Positions 1 through 12,505 of a stretch of 64,000 bases of DNA are shown here, one piece after another (position 1 is the stretch's first letter; each line of letters starts with the position of its first letter). Below the pieces are notes generated by a model. That model was not told the origin of the DNA. It worked only from the letters and a program-made list of their open reading frames with translations, and made no database searches. The stretch covers positions 67,095,474 through 67,159,473 of the forward strand of contig OX411543.1 in the NCBI GenBank assembly GCA_948146395.1, in the 5' to 3' direction. A program made the translations under genes and the position numbers. The stretch comes from Fragum whitleyi (Eukaryota > Mollusca > Bivalvia > Cardiida > Cardiidae).

Positions 1-1395
1 AGTAAATCTCTACTGAAAGTCGTCCATAACAGTGTTATTGAATGTGGCATGTATAGATCGGCCAAATCTATCACGATAACAACTAGTGTTTGGATGAATT
101 TTCTTTTTCAAAAATATAAATACAAATATTTAAATCCCCGGATCAATAACCGTTTCAATCATTCAGTTTCGCACAATAACAATGCAAATGTACATAATTT
201 TTGAATTGCAATCACATATTCATGTAACATATTAATCCATATCGGTAAGATGCAAATAAGAGAATATAACCGACGTAAGTCCAAAGTAACACAGATATAT
301 TACACTAGCACACATTGGAGGCGTCGAATTGTCATACGAGCACTTAAATTACTATAATTTGAATTTGGGTTCAGAGTCTGTTTCTGAGACAGGCATAATT
401 AACCGACTCCAAACTCCAGCATTAAATCAGGCCATCTTAATTGCGAAATCATTATCGTGAAACTTCTGTTCATACAAATGTAAATCCTGTGTACAATTGA
501 CCACCGAAAACATTTTGCCATATCACCTTCCTTTCATTTATCCAATTCACACACCCCTTCCTCTTATGAGATATAAGCTCCTTGACAAAAAAAGTCTTAG
601 ATTGTAGTAGGTGTAAATCGGCATATGCCAACATTTTAATTTTCACTTTCATTCAGGCAGTCGGAAAGTCATTAGACACCAATCAGTAGAACTTTGTCGC
701 ATTGTAAATCGGGGTTTAGTGAAAATAATGAATGTGTCTAGTGCCAGGGCTAATTCCAGCGCCAAAACGTCAATATCTAATTAACCCAGGCTTTGCCAGG
801 CGTAATAACTTTTTTTCAATTTAAAAACGCACCTCCTCTAGATGACAGAATTAATTTTCTCCAGCGTATCAATGCAAAACGTTTGCTTTCCAAAATGTCC
901 TATGGTTCGTAGTAAAAGTATTTGCTAGATTTCTTAATCCTTTGACTATTTTAGTTATTTCAAATAATGTTTTACATATTCACTGATTTACCTTAACAAT
1001 TAGATACATCTTTTTCCCTTATACGAGTAAAATAAAAAATATTCGTTTTTTTGTGTTCAAAATGTTCCCGTTTTGACCTTCCTAACAGTAGCATTCAGAC
1101 AATTTTAAGTAAAAAACTTTGACAATGGAATGTGTTCCTCTAGACTTGACATGCAGATTATGTTAATTTTTAGCAGTTAATTCAAAACCTGTATTACGTA
1201 GGCTTTTAAAAGGAAGATCAAAAAGCAATGGTTTGGTTCTCAATCCAATCCAAGGAAATACTGATGATAATGTGTACAAAGTATATTGTATAAGATGAAA
1301 TATACTAATTAACAAATATATGTCATATTTTGCGAAAATGCACATGAGAAAATATATTGTTATGATAAATAGAACATCAATGTTTGAAGCATTTA
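1..1395. other. No gene recognised
   Basis: AT-rich non-coding sequence. No exon with HCN similarity, RNA gene or clear repeat end was seen. Short ORFs here have no family features. Confidence 0.5.
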
Positions 1396-2510
1396 AGCTC
1401 ACCTGAGCACGAAGTGCTCAAGGTGAGCTTTTGTGGGCGCTTGATGTCCGGCGTCCGTCGTCAACATTTACCTTGTAGACCCTCTAGAGGCCATGTTTTT
1501 TGCTCAATCGTCCTTAAAATTGGTCAGAATGATTATCTTGATAAAATCTGAGACGATTTCGAAATTGGGTCAAGTGGGGTCAAAAATGAGGTCACGGGGT
1601 CAAATCTTAATAAAAACATGTAGACACTCTAGAAGCCATATTTTTTTGCTCAATCATACTGAAAATTGGTCGGAATTTTCGTCCTTGTAAAGTCTAGGCC
1701 AAGTTCGAAATTGGGTCAAGCGGGGTAAAAAAAGAGGTCACTGGGTCAAACCTTACCTTGTAGAAACTCTAGGGGCAATGTCTTTTGCTCGATCATTCTG
1801 AAAGTTGGTCAGAATCAATGTTTTGATGAAATCTAGGTTAAGTTCGAAATTGGATGAAGTAGGGTCAAAAATGAGGTCAAAGGGTCAATTTCTATGGAAA
1901 ACTTATAGACACTTTAGGGGATATTTTTTCTGCTCAATCAACCTGAAAATTGGCTAAAATCAATATCTTGATAAAATTTAGGTCAAGTTTGAAATTGGGT
2001 CAAGTGGGGTCAAAAATGAGGTGACGGGGTAAAATTTTAGGAAAACCTTGTAGACACTCTACAAGCCATATTTTTTGCTCAATAAGCCTGAACATTGGCC
2101 AGAATCAATGTCTCGATGAAAACTAGGTCATGATCATAAAAGGGTTAAGTTGGGTCAAAGATGAGATCACAGGGTCAAATATTAGACAAACCTTTTAGGC
2201 ACTCTAGAAACCATATTTTTTGCTCAATCATCCAATAACTTGGCCAGAATAAATGTGTTCATGAATTCTAGGTCAAGTTAGAATTGGGTCAAGTTTGGCC
2301 AAAAATGAAGTCATGGTGTCAAATATTAGAACAAAAATTTGTAGACACTCTAAGAGCCTTAATTTTGACTCAATCAACCTGAAAATAGGTCAGATTAATT
2401 GTCTTGATTAAATCAAGGTCTAGTTCAAAATTTGGACAACTGGGGTCAAAAATGAGGTCATGAGATCAAATCTTAGAAAAAACTTTGTAGACCCACTATG
2501 GCCCTCTTGT
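1396..2510 (+). mobile_element. Hairpin-ended element HE1, core type A
   Basis: The left end is AGCTCACCTGAGCAC, a GAA loop, then GTGCTCAAGGTGAGCT: a two-part hairpin, followed by a CGTC-rich leader (1440-1462). The core is about seven degenerate monomers of about 143 bp, recognised by the phrases 'GACACTCTAGAAGCCATA', 'CAACCTGAAAATTGGTCAGA' and 'GGGTCAAAAATGAGGTCA'. The right end is CACTATGGCCCTCTTGT at 2494-2510; the subterminal CTCAGGTGAGC seen in other copies has been lost. No protein is encoded, so movement would depend on an enzyme supplied elsewhere. Confidence 0.85.
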
Positions 2511-3449
2511 TGTAAAAGGGACGTTTAAACCTTCCAATCTTCAATTATTTGGTAAAACTTTGAGCTTCGTACCAAGAATAAAACGTCGGTAAAAAAGCTT
2601 GTCAGATTGTCAAATTACGGCTCGTTCAAGGAAGGACAAAATAAAGTGAACAAAAATGAAGCATATTGGTACACAGTATCCATCTCAGTGACCTTGTGCA
2701 TATATTTTTCCTTAAAAAGAACAGACATCAATACAACGTTATTTCAACTTTTTCCACTAATGTCCTTGAAAACGCGGCCTGCTTAACCAGAAAAAGTCAG
2801 AAAAAAAGATGTAATGTATCATAAACAACGCTTAATTCGCGTTTCATTTATCAAAATATTACATTAAAATATTCTTTTTCACGTTCCAATAACAAACATG
2901 AAAAAAATAAAAAATAACCCGAAATGAAAAAAAAAAAGCTTTTCTGAAAGGCAATCAGTTTACTGCTTTTTTAAGTGTGTTCCTATTGGGTAACAATACA
3001 GAATGTCTCTCACATTAAACCTCACTACAATATGTCGTTTTCAACATGAAAAATGATAAAACGTTATAAACGTCGTCGCATCTATTTCAACGCTATTCAA
3101 TGCAAGTGAAGACATTCTAAAGTTATGAAGATAGGGCCGATACTGCTAAGCAATATTATCAAAGCCATTATATTTCAAAATAAAAGCTTTATTAAAACCG
3201 GACAGAGCTTATGTCCTTAAATATATATAAGGAGGTTGGTGAATTAATAGTCGTCATGGCAATTTCAACACATTTATCAATTTCCATAATCGATTTTCTT
3301 TTATTTATTTTTCCTTTTTTATTCAATACACTATAATCTTTATTTTTATCATTTCCGTCGAGTTTTTTGCCCTATATGCAAATTAGCTTATAAATTATGC
3401 CTATGTCGCGTAATTATTCCGGTATGATAATGCCAACAAAATAACTAGA
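2511..3449. other. No gene recognised
   Basis: AT-rich sequence with short A-tracts (around 2880-2940). No coding or repeat structure could be assigned. Confidence 0.4.
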
Positions 3450-3706
3450 TTTGATGGAGTTTAACGCCGCTTTCAACATTTTTTCAGTTATTTCGCGGCG
3501 ACTGGAGCACCTAACAATGGATTCCTGGTATTTCTCTCACCAATACAACCATAACATCCTTTTCTAGCCCCAAGCTACTATATCACATATGTCTATAATT
3601 ATCAACCCATTGGTGAGAGACAAATAATCGGAAAGAATGAGTGCCGCTGTCGTGGATCGAACCCGGTACAGTCCGATGCGCTACTAACTGCACTATGACG
3701 GCGGCC
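3450..3706 (-). repeat. tRNA-derived SINE, family 1 copy a
   Basis: On the minus strand the head at 3706-3650 reads GGCCGCCGTCATAGTGCAGT with an A-box-like TAGTGCAGTTAGTAGCGC and a B box GGGTTCGATCC. The body includes CCAATGGGTTGATAAT and GGAATCCATTGTTAGGTGCT, and the tail AAGCGGCGTTAAACTCCATC. The same body recurs at 6540, 6965, 21292 and 23240. Internal pol III promoter boxes plus a shared body identify a SINE rather than a tRNA gene. Confidence 0.8.
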
Positions 3707-4844
3707 AAACAAAATGACTACAAAAAGGAGTTAGACAACCTTTGTTTGGTTTTTAAAATGACCTTTTTTTTTATAAAAAAACAAGTTATAATGCCTATTT
3801 TACATAATTTTAAAGAATTCAACTATTAAAATAGTTTCAAATGCTTTCCAATAGGTCGTCGTCTTGAGAATGGCTCAACATGGTCCTTCGTTACACTAAG
3901 GCAACCAGGGAAAATTTTCTCCGCGGTATAATTTTAGAATCTTGACTAGAATATTTATGGATCAGTTTACCCGTTTGACTCGTTCAATCTGTATGTCAGC
4001 CGGTACGCCTGCGTGTTTCCTTGTAGAGTTTCATGATGACAATAATTCTCAACGATGTGTCTGCAACAGCAATGGATTAGAATTATGCCTCAGATATTCA
4101 AAATTCATTCATGTATTTCATAGCTTTCAAACGTTCAAAGATTTACCCCATCCTCACCAATTCTGTATGTGGGGTAAGGGAACGTTAATTGCAGAATAAG
4201 TTATTAGTTGTTTAATGGGTTTCTAAGGTTGGTTTGGGAAGATTCGAATTTTTTAAGTGATTCTGTCATTTTGGTAAGAAAATAAGAATAAAGAATTGGA
4301 ATGAAATCAGTTTAAAATACTTGTTCTTAGGATTTCGTACACGCCAATTGGTTAAGCTTACAATCCATTTTTGGTGTGTGTCAATTTGCTGTATTAGAGA
4401 TTGTTTTTCCTCGTAAATAGAACTTATGTACCTACATGTTATCTTTATTTTCTTCTTTTCCATTTACCAAATTACACTATGGATATTCATTTGAATCAAG
4501 GAATAATCGCTGATCTAAATAAGACTTTTTCTTGTTTAACTTTAAATAACAATAATTCAGTTAGCAACATGGCGAAGAAAACATACTTCCTAAAATCCTT
4601 ATCATGTATGCCTTAGAATTGTGTTAAATTTTCTCAAAGAGAAATGTAGATTTAGTAAGAATTATTTACAATTGCAGAGATGAAAAAAATTAAAAAAAAA
4701 AAGAATATTCGAAAATAATGTTAGTTTGTTTTCAACATAGATTTTTATATTGTGATCTAATTAAAACCGTGTTACATGTGTCTGCAATTATTGTTTGCTG
4801 CCATCGGAGTATTTCTTTAACTTCGATAATGACGTCATTTATTT
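3707..4844. other. No gene recognised
   Basis: Contains a few ORFs of 65-85 codons with no recognisable domain, splice context or repetition. The 3942-4199 ORF is cysteine-containing but matches nothing I know. Nothing else is assignable. Confidence 0.4.
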
Positions 4845-5711
4845 TCAATTAAAATATTTGTTTGAATTTATTTTCTTTAACAGGGTTTTGTGTAATGTAC
4901 ACCTATCATAATGTATATCATCAAAATCGTTATTGTTTGCTGGGTTATATAGATTGTAGAAATATGTTTTCCACTTGTAGTATACACTGTTTTCATCCGA
5001 TATTTTCAGACCCTCCGAGTTTAATACTTCCATCGGAATGATATGCATTTTCCGTTTTGGACCCAGTGATTTGACCCTTATTCAAAATTCGTGTGGGTTG
5101 TTCGTACACATTGTTTCGATGTCATTCGCTAATGAGAGTCTATAGGCTCTTTCACACCGACGCAAATATTTGTCGAATTTATGTCGTTTTTGTACAAAGT
5201 ATTTTCTTTCATTATCACGTGACATTTTATTTCCCTTAAATCGAAGAAATTCTTGCTCTGCGTTGCTTATATCCGACCATAGTTCCGACAGGGATTCGTT
5301 CCAGTATGGTTTTGAGTGTTTATATCTTTTCCTGCTGTTTTTTGATCCGCGATTTTCGAGTTCGTTTTCAACTATCGAGCAGAATCCAGTGTATATATTG
5401 TCTATGTTCTCTTGTGTTTCTCTAGACTGCTCAATTCTTTGGATTATATCACAAATAGCGCAACGAGATAAGTCACTAGCCATAAAGTCACTGGGTATCT
5501 TGTTTAGTTTGTATTTCTTTTGACAGAGGACGTAACCACGGTTTCCACTATTTTTATTCCCGTACGAGTGATTTCCCTTGACTTGGAGTTGTAATATTAG
5601 CGCGCTGTGGTCAGGCACGCGAGATCGATTGCCTAGTAAATCGTGGAGCCTGAAATCTTCAATAATGGACACTGGTGTGATCACTTTGAAAGTTCTAATA
5701 TTGAAGAACAA
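4845..5711 (-). pseudogene. LINE retrotransposon ORF2 fragment (endonuclease end to pre-RT region)
   Basis: Read on the minus strand, the protein begins with the tail of an apurinic-type endonuclease domain (VPDHSALILQLQ, like the usual SDHS.L motif). A basic linker follows (SRKRYKHSKPYWNESLSELW, then RRCERAYRLSLANDIE and NPHEF). After an in-frame TGA at 5084-5082, where family members carry Trp, it continues in the same frame with IRVKSLGPKRKMHIIPMEV and ENSVYYKWKTYFYNLYNP. This order is characteristic of LINE ORF2 between endonuclease and reverse transcriptase. No RT motifs follow, so the copy is truncated at both ends and carries one premature stop. It is a fossil, not a gene. Confidence 0.85.
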
Positions 5712-6539
5712 CGTGTGGAACGCACATGTAATCTACCACTGAAGCTCCTTTACTAGAAATACATGGTTTAATGATCATTATTTAAAAAGGTATAACGGTG
5801 AAAAAGAAATTATAATATTATAGGATGATAATGATATACACAAGAGGTTTTAAAACAATACACTTTTTTTATAATTTATATTTACGGTCTAATTTTTTCC
5901 TCGAAAACTGTAAAGGATATCAAAGTTCTGAAAGAAAATCCTACATATGACCATGCAGCCTAAAAATGTTGACAAGAAACAAACTTTAAGTCAAGGCTAT
6001 CAGTCAAAATAAAAGTCATTTTTTCAAGTTCACTTAATTTCAACACAGAGATTTTAACGTTGGTTATTACTTTTAATACATAATTGATACAACTCTGATA
6101 TTTTTCACATGTGCATTGTTTGCGACAAGGCCTCGGTCAGTGTCAAGATCAAATACGTGTGAAATTTACATTTTTACATAGTCCATTACTTCGCAATGGT
6201 TTTATTTGTGCATATCTCAAGACAAAACCTTTCAATTGATAAAAAAAGTCAAGGTTTTCAGTCATACCCAATGTAAAATGTTCAAGGTCAATTGTCCATT
6301 GCTTGTTGCAAGACGTTTTATAGTTCCTTGCTCAAGGTCAATGTCATTCTTAAGGCCAAAATGTGTAAAATATAACGTTAACTGTACCCATTCATTGCAA
6401 TGGAATGTGATAAAGCCTCCATATTTCACATGGACATAGCTTGTGACAAAACCTATCAGTGGTGAAAAAGGTCAATGTCACTAGTGAAAGTGAGGATCTT
6501 TTTGTGAAAGTCACAGTATAAAATCTTTAACATTGGGGT

Positions 6540-6770
6540 CTCGGGTCCGATCCCCGACGGTGGCTCTCATTCTTTCAGACTATTTATCTCATACCAATGG
6601 GTTGATAATCGTAGAATTTTGCGAGATAGCAGATGGAGACTAGGAAGGGATGTGGTGTTTGTACTGGTGAGAGAAATACCAACAAACCATTGTTAGGTGC
6701 TCCAGCCGCCGCGATATAAATGAAAAAATATTGAAAGTGTCGTAGAACTCCATCCAATCAATCAATCTTT
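6540..6770 (+). repeat. tRNA-derived SINE, family 1 copy b (5' truncated)
   Basis: Starts near the B box (TCGGGTCCGATCCCCGACGG) and lacks the A-box part of the head. It then follows the family body (CCAATGGGTTGATAATCG, GGAAGGGATGTGGTG, CCATTGTTAGGTGCTCCAG, CCGCCGCGATATAA) and ends in a CAATCAATCAATC tail. It lies inside the tandem-core element at 5940-8437. Confidence 0.75.
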
Positions 6771-6964
6771 AACATTGGCTATATCTTTTCAATGGCAAGA
6801 GAAAGAGTTTTATATTCCACATACGCATTGCTTGTGACAAGCCCTTTCAGTTTACAACAATGTCAAGGTCGAGGTCGTTATGGGAAGATCACTTTTTCAA
6901 CATCTTAACTATAACATATGCCATGCTGGTATTAATGCTAGAACTTGTTTGTTTGTTTGTTTGA

Positions 6965-7212
6965 ATGTGGTTTTACACCGCTTTTAATATTATTTCAGCT
7001 ATATCGCAGCGGTAAACAATGGATTCCTGGTATTTCTCTCACCAGAACTACTATAACATCCTTTCCTAGCCTCCAGCTGCTATCTCACATAGGTCTACGA
7101 TTATCAAGCCATGGGTAGAGTCGGAAAGAATGAGTGCCGCTATCGGTGATCGAACCCAGGACCTCTAGAATGACAGTCGGACGCGGTACCAACTGCGATA
7201 TGACGGCAGCTT
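6965..7212 (-). repeat. tRNA-derived SINE, family 1 copy c
   Basis: Minus-strand copy with both promoter boxes: GCCGTCATATCGCAGTTGGT (A-box region) and GGGTTCGATCACCG (B box), followed by GAGTGCCGC..CACTCATT-type sequence and the family body. A GTTTG microsatellite (about 6949-6965) abuts its tail side. Its plus-strand neighbour at 6540 is in the opposite orientation. Confidence 0.78.
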
Positions 7213-8583
7213 TTTAAGGCTAAAAGATATAGCCTTCATGGTTTGCATGTTTATTGTTTGTGACAAGATCTTTAGTGTATTTCACTTCTGTTTCAAAATG
7301 ATGGCAGTTGAGGGAGCATCGTGTGTCTGAAACAAATCTTGTTAAAAATTGAATTTACAGATGATTTCTTGAGTCTTGTATCATGCTGAGTCATTAATCC
7401 TGACTTTGATCTACTTTATTAACTGAATTGTGAAGTCTAAGACTGCAATTAGGCACAGTTTAATGTCGGTAGATGATTGTCTGTGATTCTGGTCCTTGAC
7501 CCTTGATCTCGACATTTGACTATCTCTATCAAATATTGAATGTAAAGGTATAATGCTGTACTAATTCAAAAACATTGTTGGGTTATGATTGTCTCTGGTT
7601 TAACGTGGGTCATGCTGGATCTTTGACACTATATCTGACCATTGAACTACCTTCTTAAAGTTTGAATAATACGGGATAAGATTAAATCATTCCATAAATA
7701 AATATTGAAAGATTATTGTCTTTGAGTGTGGCATCATAGTGAACCATTGGTCTTTGACATGCTTATTTTTAAAGTTTGAATTATGAAGTCTTACACTGCA
7801 TAAAAATATTTTTCTAATTTTGGTAGATGAGCGTCTTTGATCCTTGTTTCATAGTGAACCATCGACCATGTCCTTAACTTGTAATATCAATTGTTCGACT
7901 GAGATAAGTCAAAATTAAAGGTTGTTAGTTGACTGTTTTTCATTCTGGCACTATGTTTGATATTAGGCGTAGGACTATATTTCATGAAAAAATATTGTTC
8001 ATTAATATTTCTTTATGGCTCCTTGTTGAATCATTGTCATTAAACTTACTTATCAAGTGTTCAACTATCAAAAATATCGGTAGTTGATTGTCTCTCTTGT
8101 TCCTATACGTGATCTTAAACTTTACTTAAATGAAATAATGAATGTACTGGTTTCCTTAGTTGTAATTCATGACTGAAAAATCATTGACCTTATCTTAAGA
8201 AATCTTGAACTTAACTTAAATTTTCTCACACTTACGGTAGAATTACATTTCATGAATAATTAATAGAGGTTGTAATCTTTTTGTTATCATGGCTTCCCCC
8301 TAACCTTTGACCGACCTGAAATAGGTGACTTGTTCCTTATAACCTCATGTTACACTATAATGTGTTTATGGCAATACCAGTCCATATGATTTTCATAGTA
8401 TCTGTAAAGCGACTCAGGCCTGCATGTGCCTCTTGTTGTTTTATTTTTAAGAACAAGCTTTTTCGACTTTTTTAATAGTGAATTTTGTACCTAGATTTTT
8501 CTACCGTTTTTTTCATTCTAGAAAAATCCTATTATTAATCCGCTGACGAAAGTCTAACAAGAGCTCTTCATTCTGTCTTTCAG

Positions 8584-8747
8584 ATTTTACTGGGACCTGT
8601 TTATGCTGGTGTTATTAATAGCTAACCTCATCATATTACCTGTGGCCATTTCATTTTTCAACGATGATCTAAGCACACAATGGATAGTTTTTAATTGCAT
8701 AAGTGATACAGTCTTCTTCTTCGATATTCTTATCAATTTCAGAACAG
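8584..8747 (+). CDS. HCN: HCN channel exon: S1 and S2
   Basis: The acceptor is TTTCAG at 8578-8583 and the donor is GTAAGC at 8748. The first base completes an Arg codon, so the protein reads [20 protein letters not shown] (S1), an extracellular loop with [10 protein letters not shown], then S2 with [25 protein letters not shown] and the SDTVF..D.L.NFRTG block are hallmarks of HCN channels rather than other CNBD channels such as EAG or CNG. The exon is 164 nt and ends after one base of a Gly codon. Read-through of the donor gives a short false ORF ending near 8807. The upstream exon, expected to end in something like HPYS.F, was not found in 1-8583. Confidence 0.93.
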
Positions 8748-8962
8748 GTAAGCACTTCGTAAACACTTTAAATAAAGAATATCAAATGGGTTTTAAAAAC
8801 GTACTTTAATAAATGGGTCATCTATAAACGATTAACCAGGTGTTTTATGAGCATCATTTGATTTTCTTTTTTAAACAACTTCTACATTTTTTGCGGAATA
8901 TCTGTATGATAAATAAACTTCACTGTTCACTGAAAATCCGCGAAATAAAAACGCAGTGTATT

Positions 8963-9700
8963 AGCTCACCTGAGCAGGAAGTGCTCAATGTGAGCTATTG
9001 TGATCGGCCAATGTCCTGTGTCAGTCTGTATGTCCGTCCGTCAGTCAACAATACCATTAAAATCTTCTCTCAAACTCCCTGTCAGAATTTGACAAAATTT
9101 CACAGAAATGATCCTTGGATCATGCTTTATTTCAAAATACTTCAAAGATTTTGAATCGGGGTCAAAGTGTGACAAAATGGGGCCATACGGTCATATCTTA
9201 AAATAAATCTTCTCCTCTGAACCAACTGGACAGAATTTGACCAAACTACACGGATATAATCCTCGAAGCATGCTTTTTTCAAAAGTCTTCAAGGATTTTA
9301 ATTCGGGATTTAAATAGGATAAAAAAACCTGTCAAAAGTTCATATCTTTTTTTCCGGCTTTTGAAATCCAATGTCAAGTTTGGCTCAATATTGCTCAAGT
9401 TTGCTAAGGATAATTGTCTAGCCTTAAGGAAGATCCATATTAATTTTGGTTGAGATCCAACTCATTTCAAAGAAAAATGTACATTATAGACAATTTAGCT
9501 GTAACCACTTTTGAGGTCACAATTTTGGCTCAATCTTCCTCAAAGGAGCTCAGAATGTTTGTCTGGTCATTAGAAAGAATCCTATTGTTTTTGGTTTTAT
9601 TCCGGGGTATGTCATGGGAAAAGGAACTTAAAAGACAATGTCCTTATTGTATGTTGTTGAATTGTTGATGTCTTTTTTGTTGTTGTTGTTATTGTCTTGG
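8963..9700 (+). mobile_element. Hairpin-ended element HE2, left part, core type E
   Basis: The left end is AGCTCACCTGAGCAGGAAGT then GCTCAATGTGAGCT, with one stem mismatch, followed by TGTCCGTCCGTCAGTC. The core resembles 'GTCAGAATTTGACAAAATTTC' followed by 'ACAGAAATGATCCTTGGATC', repeated near 9225 as 'GGACAGAATTTGACCAAACT'. No CTCTTGTT end follows; the sequence fades into AT-rich DNA near 9700. It begins 215 bp downstream of the S1-S2 exon. Confidence 0.7.
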
Positions 9701-10129
9701 TTGTGTGCTTTTTGTTTGACCTTTCCATTATTTTATGGTCAAAGGGAAATAAAGGATATCTTTAAAGAATTGTGCTGAATTCACTTATTATGTTACATAT
9801 AAATAAAACTGTGCAGTGACTTCTTATTCATTTTCTCATCAATTCTAGAGCAGTAACGCATTCGAAAACCCTTCAAATATAGAATATCGAATGGGTTAAC
9901 ATAACGTAGTTAAATAAACGGGTCATCTTTAAATGATAATACAATATTTTATGGACACATGTTTGCAACGTCTTCATTTATGCGGAATATGCCACACCTT
10001 AATTCTTTACACAAATTATGAATGTAAACAATAGGTCTTTTGAAATTAAACTTTCTCATACCGAAGAAAAAACATGGCAAAGTTTTATAAAAGTCAAAGT
10101 GCCAAAAGCACTGGATACACTTATGGTGA

Positions 10130-11030
10130 GTAGATATATATATTTTTGAATAACATCTGGTTCCTGAAAATTAGCCCTATGCTATGTAGTTCTGGATTTT
10201 ACATATAAAGCACAACATCTTTGAAAAAAACTTCTCCCAAACCTTACACTTGCTATATTTAGCATGGTCTAGTTATATAAGACCCTTCATCATAAAACTT
10301 CATATTACTGCACCGCCTTGAATATTAGCTCTGCGTCGTGGTATCCTGGATTTTACTTAGAAATAAAGAGAAAATTTACAATCCATTTAGGTTAACATTT
10401 ACCAAAGAGTATAGCTATTTTGTCCCAAACCAAACATTCTAAATTTCAGCCTGTGTTGTTGGGAGACCTTCTCATATACAAATATCAACAAAGATTTTTT
10501 AAAAAGAAAACAATCATTGCAAACTGATAGGTCTTATACTTTCATCTTCTGCTTAAGTTTTAGTATTCATGTAAGTGTTCGTGAGGATACATTCCCTGCA
10601 TAATTTCATTTATAGAATAAAAAGATAAGGCAAGTAAGCAAAATAATATCAAATTATTCAATTCGCTTTCCTATTTGTCTCGAGTAAACCTTAGATTATT
10701 GTATTACATCAAAACGTGAAACGAAGAATTCCGCCACAAACGGCTTTTTTCAGTGTAGAGCAATTCTATGAAGTTGGCAATAATTAGGCGATGCATCACA
10801 CCAAATATGAAAAGTCTTGTTAGGGTAAAGATTTAAGCTGCTTTGTAATGGCAAACGGAGTCCACCAGGGTTGTAATTCTGTGAAGACTTTGGAAAGTTT
10901 TTGACCTATGAATAATTCCTGTTATCTTTATGGAAATCTACTGAGTAGTTTTGGAGGAGAAGATTTTTCAAGTTGTGTTCTCGGACAGACGCCGGACAAC
11001 CATCGACCCTAATTACTCCCTCAGGTGAGC
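10130..11030 (+). repeat. Degenerate core array ending in a CTCAGGTGAGC subterminal repeat
   Basis: 10140-10500 holds two or three weak repeats around 'TGTTGTGGTATCCTGGATTTTAC'-like text (e.g. 10185-10203 and 10331-10354). The right edge at 11020-11030 is CTCAGGTGAGC preceded by GACAGACGCCGGACAACC, as in a hairpin-ended element, but the terminal 3' hairpin is gone. It may be the right half of the element starting at 8963. Confidence 0.45.
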
Positions 11031-11081
11031 CATAAACAAATTTAAATGTTGTTTTCATTAGTCATCTACACGTATCTTGTT

Positions 11082-12278
11082 AGTTCACCTGAGCTCAAAG
11101 TTCTCAAGGTGAGCTGTTGTGATCACTCACCGTCCGTCGTCCGTCCGTCAACAATTTCTTTAAACATCTTCTCCCCCTAAACCACTAATCAATCTGAAAC
11201 TTAGCAGAGATCTTCCTTAGGTAAATCCTTTGAAAAGTTGTTAAAAGAATTTAATTTCATCAGAAACTCTGGTTTCCATGGTAACCGAAAGGTTGAAAGT
11301 AACCGAAAATTGCTGAAAATCTTAGAAAAAAGCTTCTCATCCTAAACCACTGGACCAATCAAGCTGAAACCCAGCAGGGATAATTTATGGTTGATGTTCA
11401 TATTTTTTTTAAAAGGAATTTAATTTCACCAAAACCCCTTCTTTCCATGGTAAGAAAGGTTGAAAAATGTCCGAAAATTGCCGAAAATCTTAAAAAAAAA
11501 ATCTTCTCCTACTAAACCACTGGGCTTATTAAGCTGAAACTTGGCAGGGGTGTTTCTTGGGTGAAATTCTTCAAAAGATGTTTAAGTATTTTATTCCATC
11601 AAAAACTCTGTATGCATCGTAAGGGAAAGGCTGAAAGTGGCCGAAAATTGCTTAAAATCTTAGAAAAAAAGTTTCCTCCTCCTAAACCATGTGGCCAATC
11701 AAGCTGAAACTTGGCAGGGGTGTTCATTGGGTGAAGTTCTTCAAAAGATGTTTAAAGAATTTAATTTCATCAAAACCTCCGGTTGCCGTGGTAACGGAAA
11801 GGCTGAAAAATGGCCAAAATTGCTAAAATTCTAAGAAACAAATCTTCTCCTACTAAACCACTTGGCATGTTAAGCTGAAACTTTGTAGGGATATTCTTTG
11901 GGTGAAGCTCTACCAAAATTGTAAAAATAATTTTATTCAATCAAAATCTCAGTTTCCATGTTATTGGAAATGCAAAAAAAAATGCCACAATTCTCAGAGA
12001 AGGTTTATCTTCACCTAATTTATTGGGCATATTTTAAACTTGACAGGGATATTCTTATGGTTTAGGTCTACTAAAGTTGTTAAAAGAATTTAATTCCATC
12101 AATAACTTTGTTTGAAATTTAAAAGAAAATCAAATTGAAGTAGGAAGAAACTAAAGTCTGTATCTTTTAAATCCACCGTTAATGTACAGCAAACAATCTC
12201 TGGTATTTATAACATGGTTGACAAGTTATGAGTTGACTTACTCAGGTGAGCGATATAGGACCATCATGGTCCTTTTGT
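11082..12278 (+). mobile_element. Hairpin-ended element HE3, core type B
   Basis: The left end is AGTTCACCTGAGCTCAAAGT then TCTCAAGGTGAGCT, and the leader is CCGTCCGTCGTCCGTCCGTC. About six core monomers of about 170 bp follow, each with 'CTTCTCCTCCTAAACCACT', 'AAGCTGAAACTTGGCAGGG', 'TTTAATTTCATCAAAAC' and 'TTGCCGAAAATCTTAGAAAA'. The right end has CTCAGGTGAGCGATATAGGA, CCATCATGGTCCTTTTGT: the subterminal inverted copy of the left end plus a GGACCAT-C-ATGGTCC hairpin. Both ends are well preserved. Confidence 0.88.
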
Positions 12279-12505
12279 TTTTATAGTGATCTACCGAAAT
12301 GATTTCAATTGATTATCAAACAGTCTTGCATAAAATATCCCTTTATATGTGATCCAATTATCATTATTGAGAAAAAGACAAACTTCCTTTAATATGGCAC
12401 CGTTCTCAGTCTCAAATTTCGATTTGTTTTTGTTTATGCATACAATGTAAACTAGAAATAGTTATATGTGCATTTGAATAATAATATATTTGTTTCTTAT
12501 TTCAG

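Larger units (their letters stand above)
5940..8437 (+). mobile_element. Degenerate tandem-core element with hairpin and CTCTTGTT end (HE20)
   Basis: The stretch is built of loosely repeated units. From about 5940 to 7260 they share 'GCTTGTGACAA', 'TCAAGGTCAATGTCA' and 'TTTCAGT' (core I). From about 7270 to 8370 they share 'TTTGACCAT..ACCTTC', 'TGATTGTCT' and 'GTTTGAATTATGAAGTC' (core J). The right end at 8404-8437 reads GCGACTCAGGCCTGCATGTG then CCTCTTGTT, i.e. a short AGGC/GCCT stem followed by the same CTCTTGTT end as the other hairpin-ended elements. The left end is not clear. Two SINEs are inserted in it. Confidence 0.6.

Noticed and set aside
3641..3706. Possible tRNA gene on the minus strand
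   Set aside because: A and B boxes are present, but the sequence continues into a body shared with four other copies and no closed acceptor stem is seen; it is a SINE.
3942..4199. 85-codon ORF with several cysteines
   Set aside because: No recognised domain, no repeated copy in the window, no plausible splice context for the HCN gene; length is within chance for this composition.
1..8583. Search for the HCN exon preceding S1
   Set aside because: No segment coding for an HPYS.F-like end followed by a donor was found by eye; it is probably upstream of the window.
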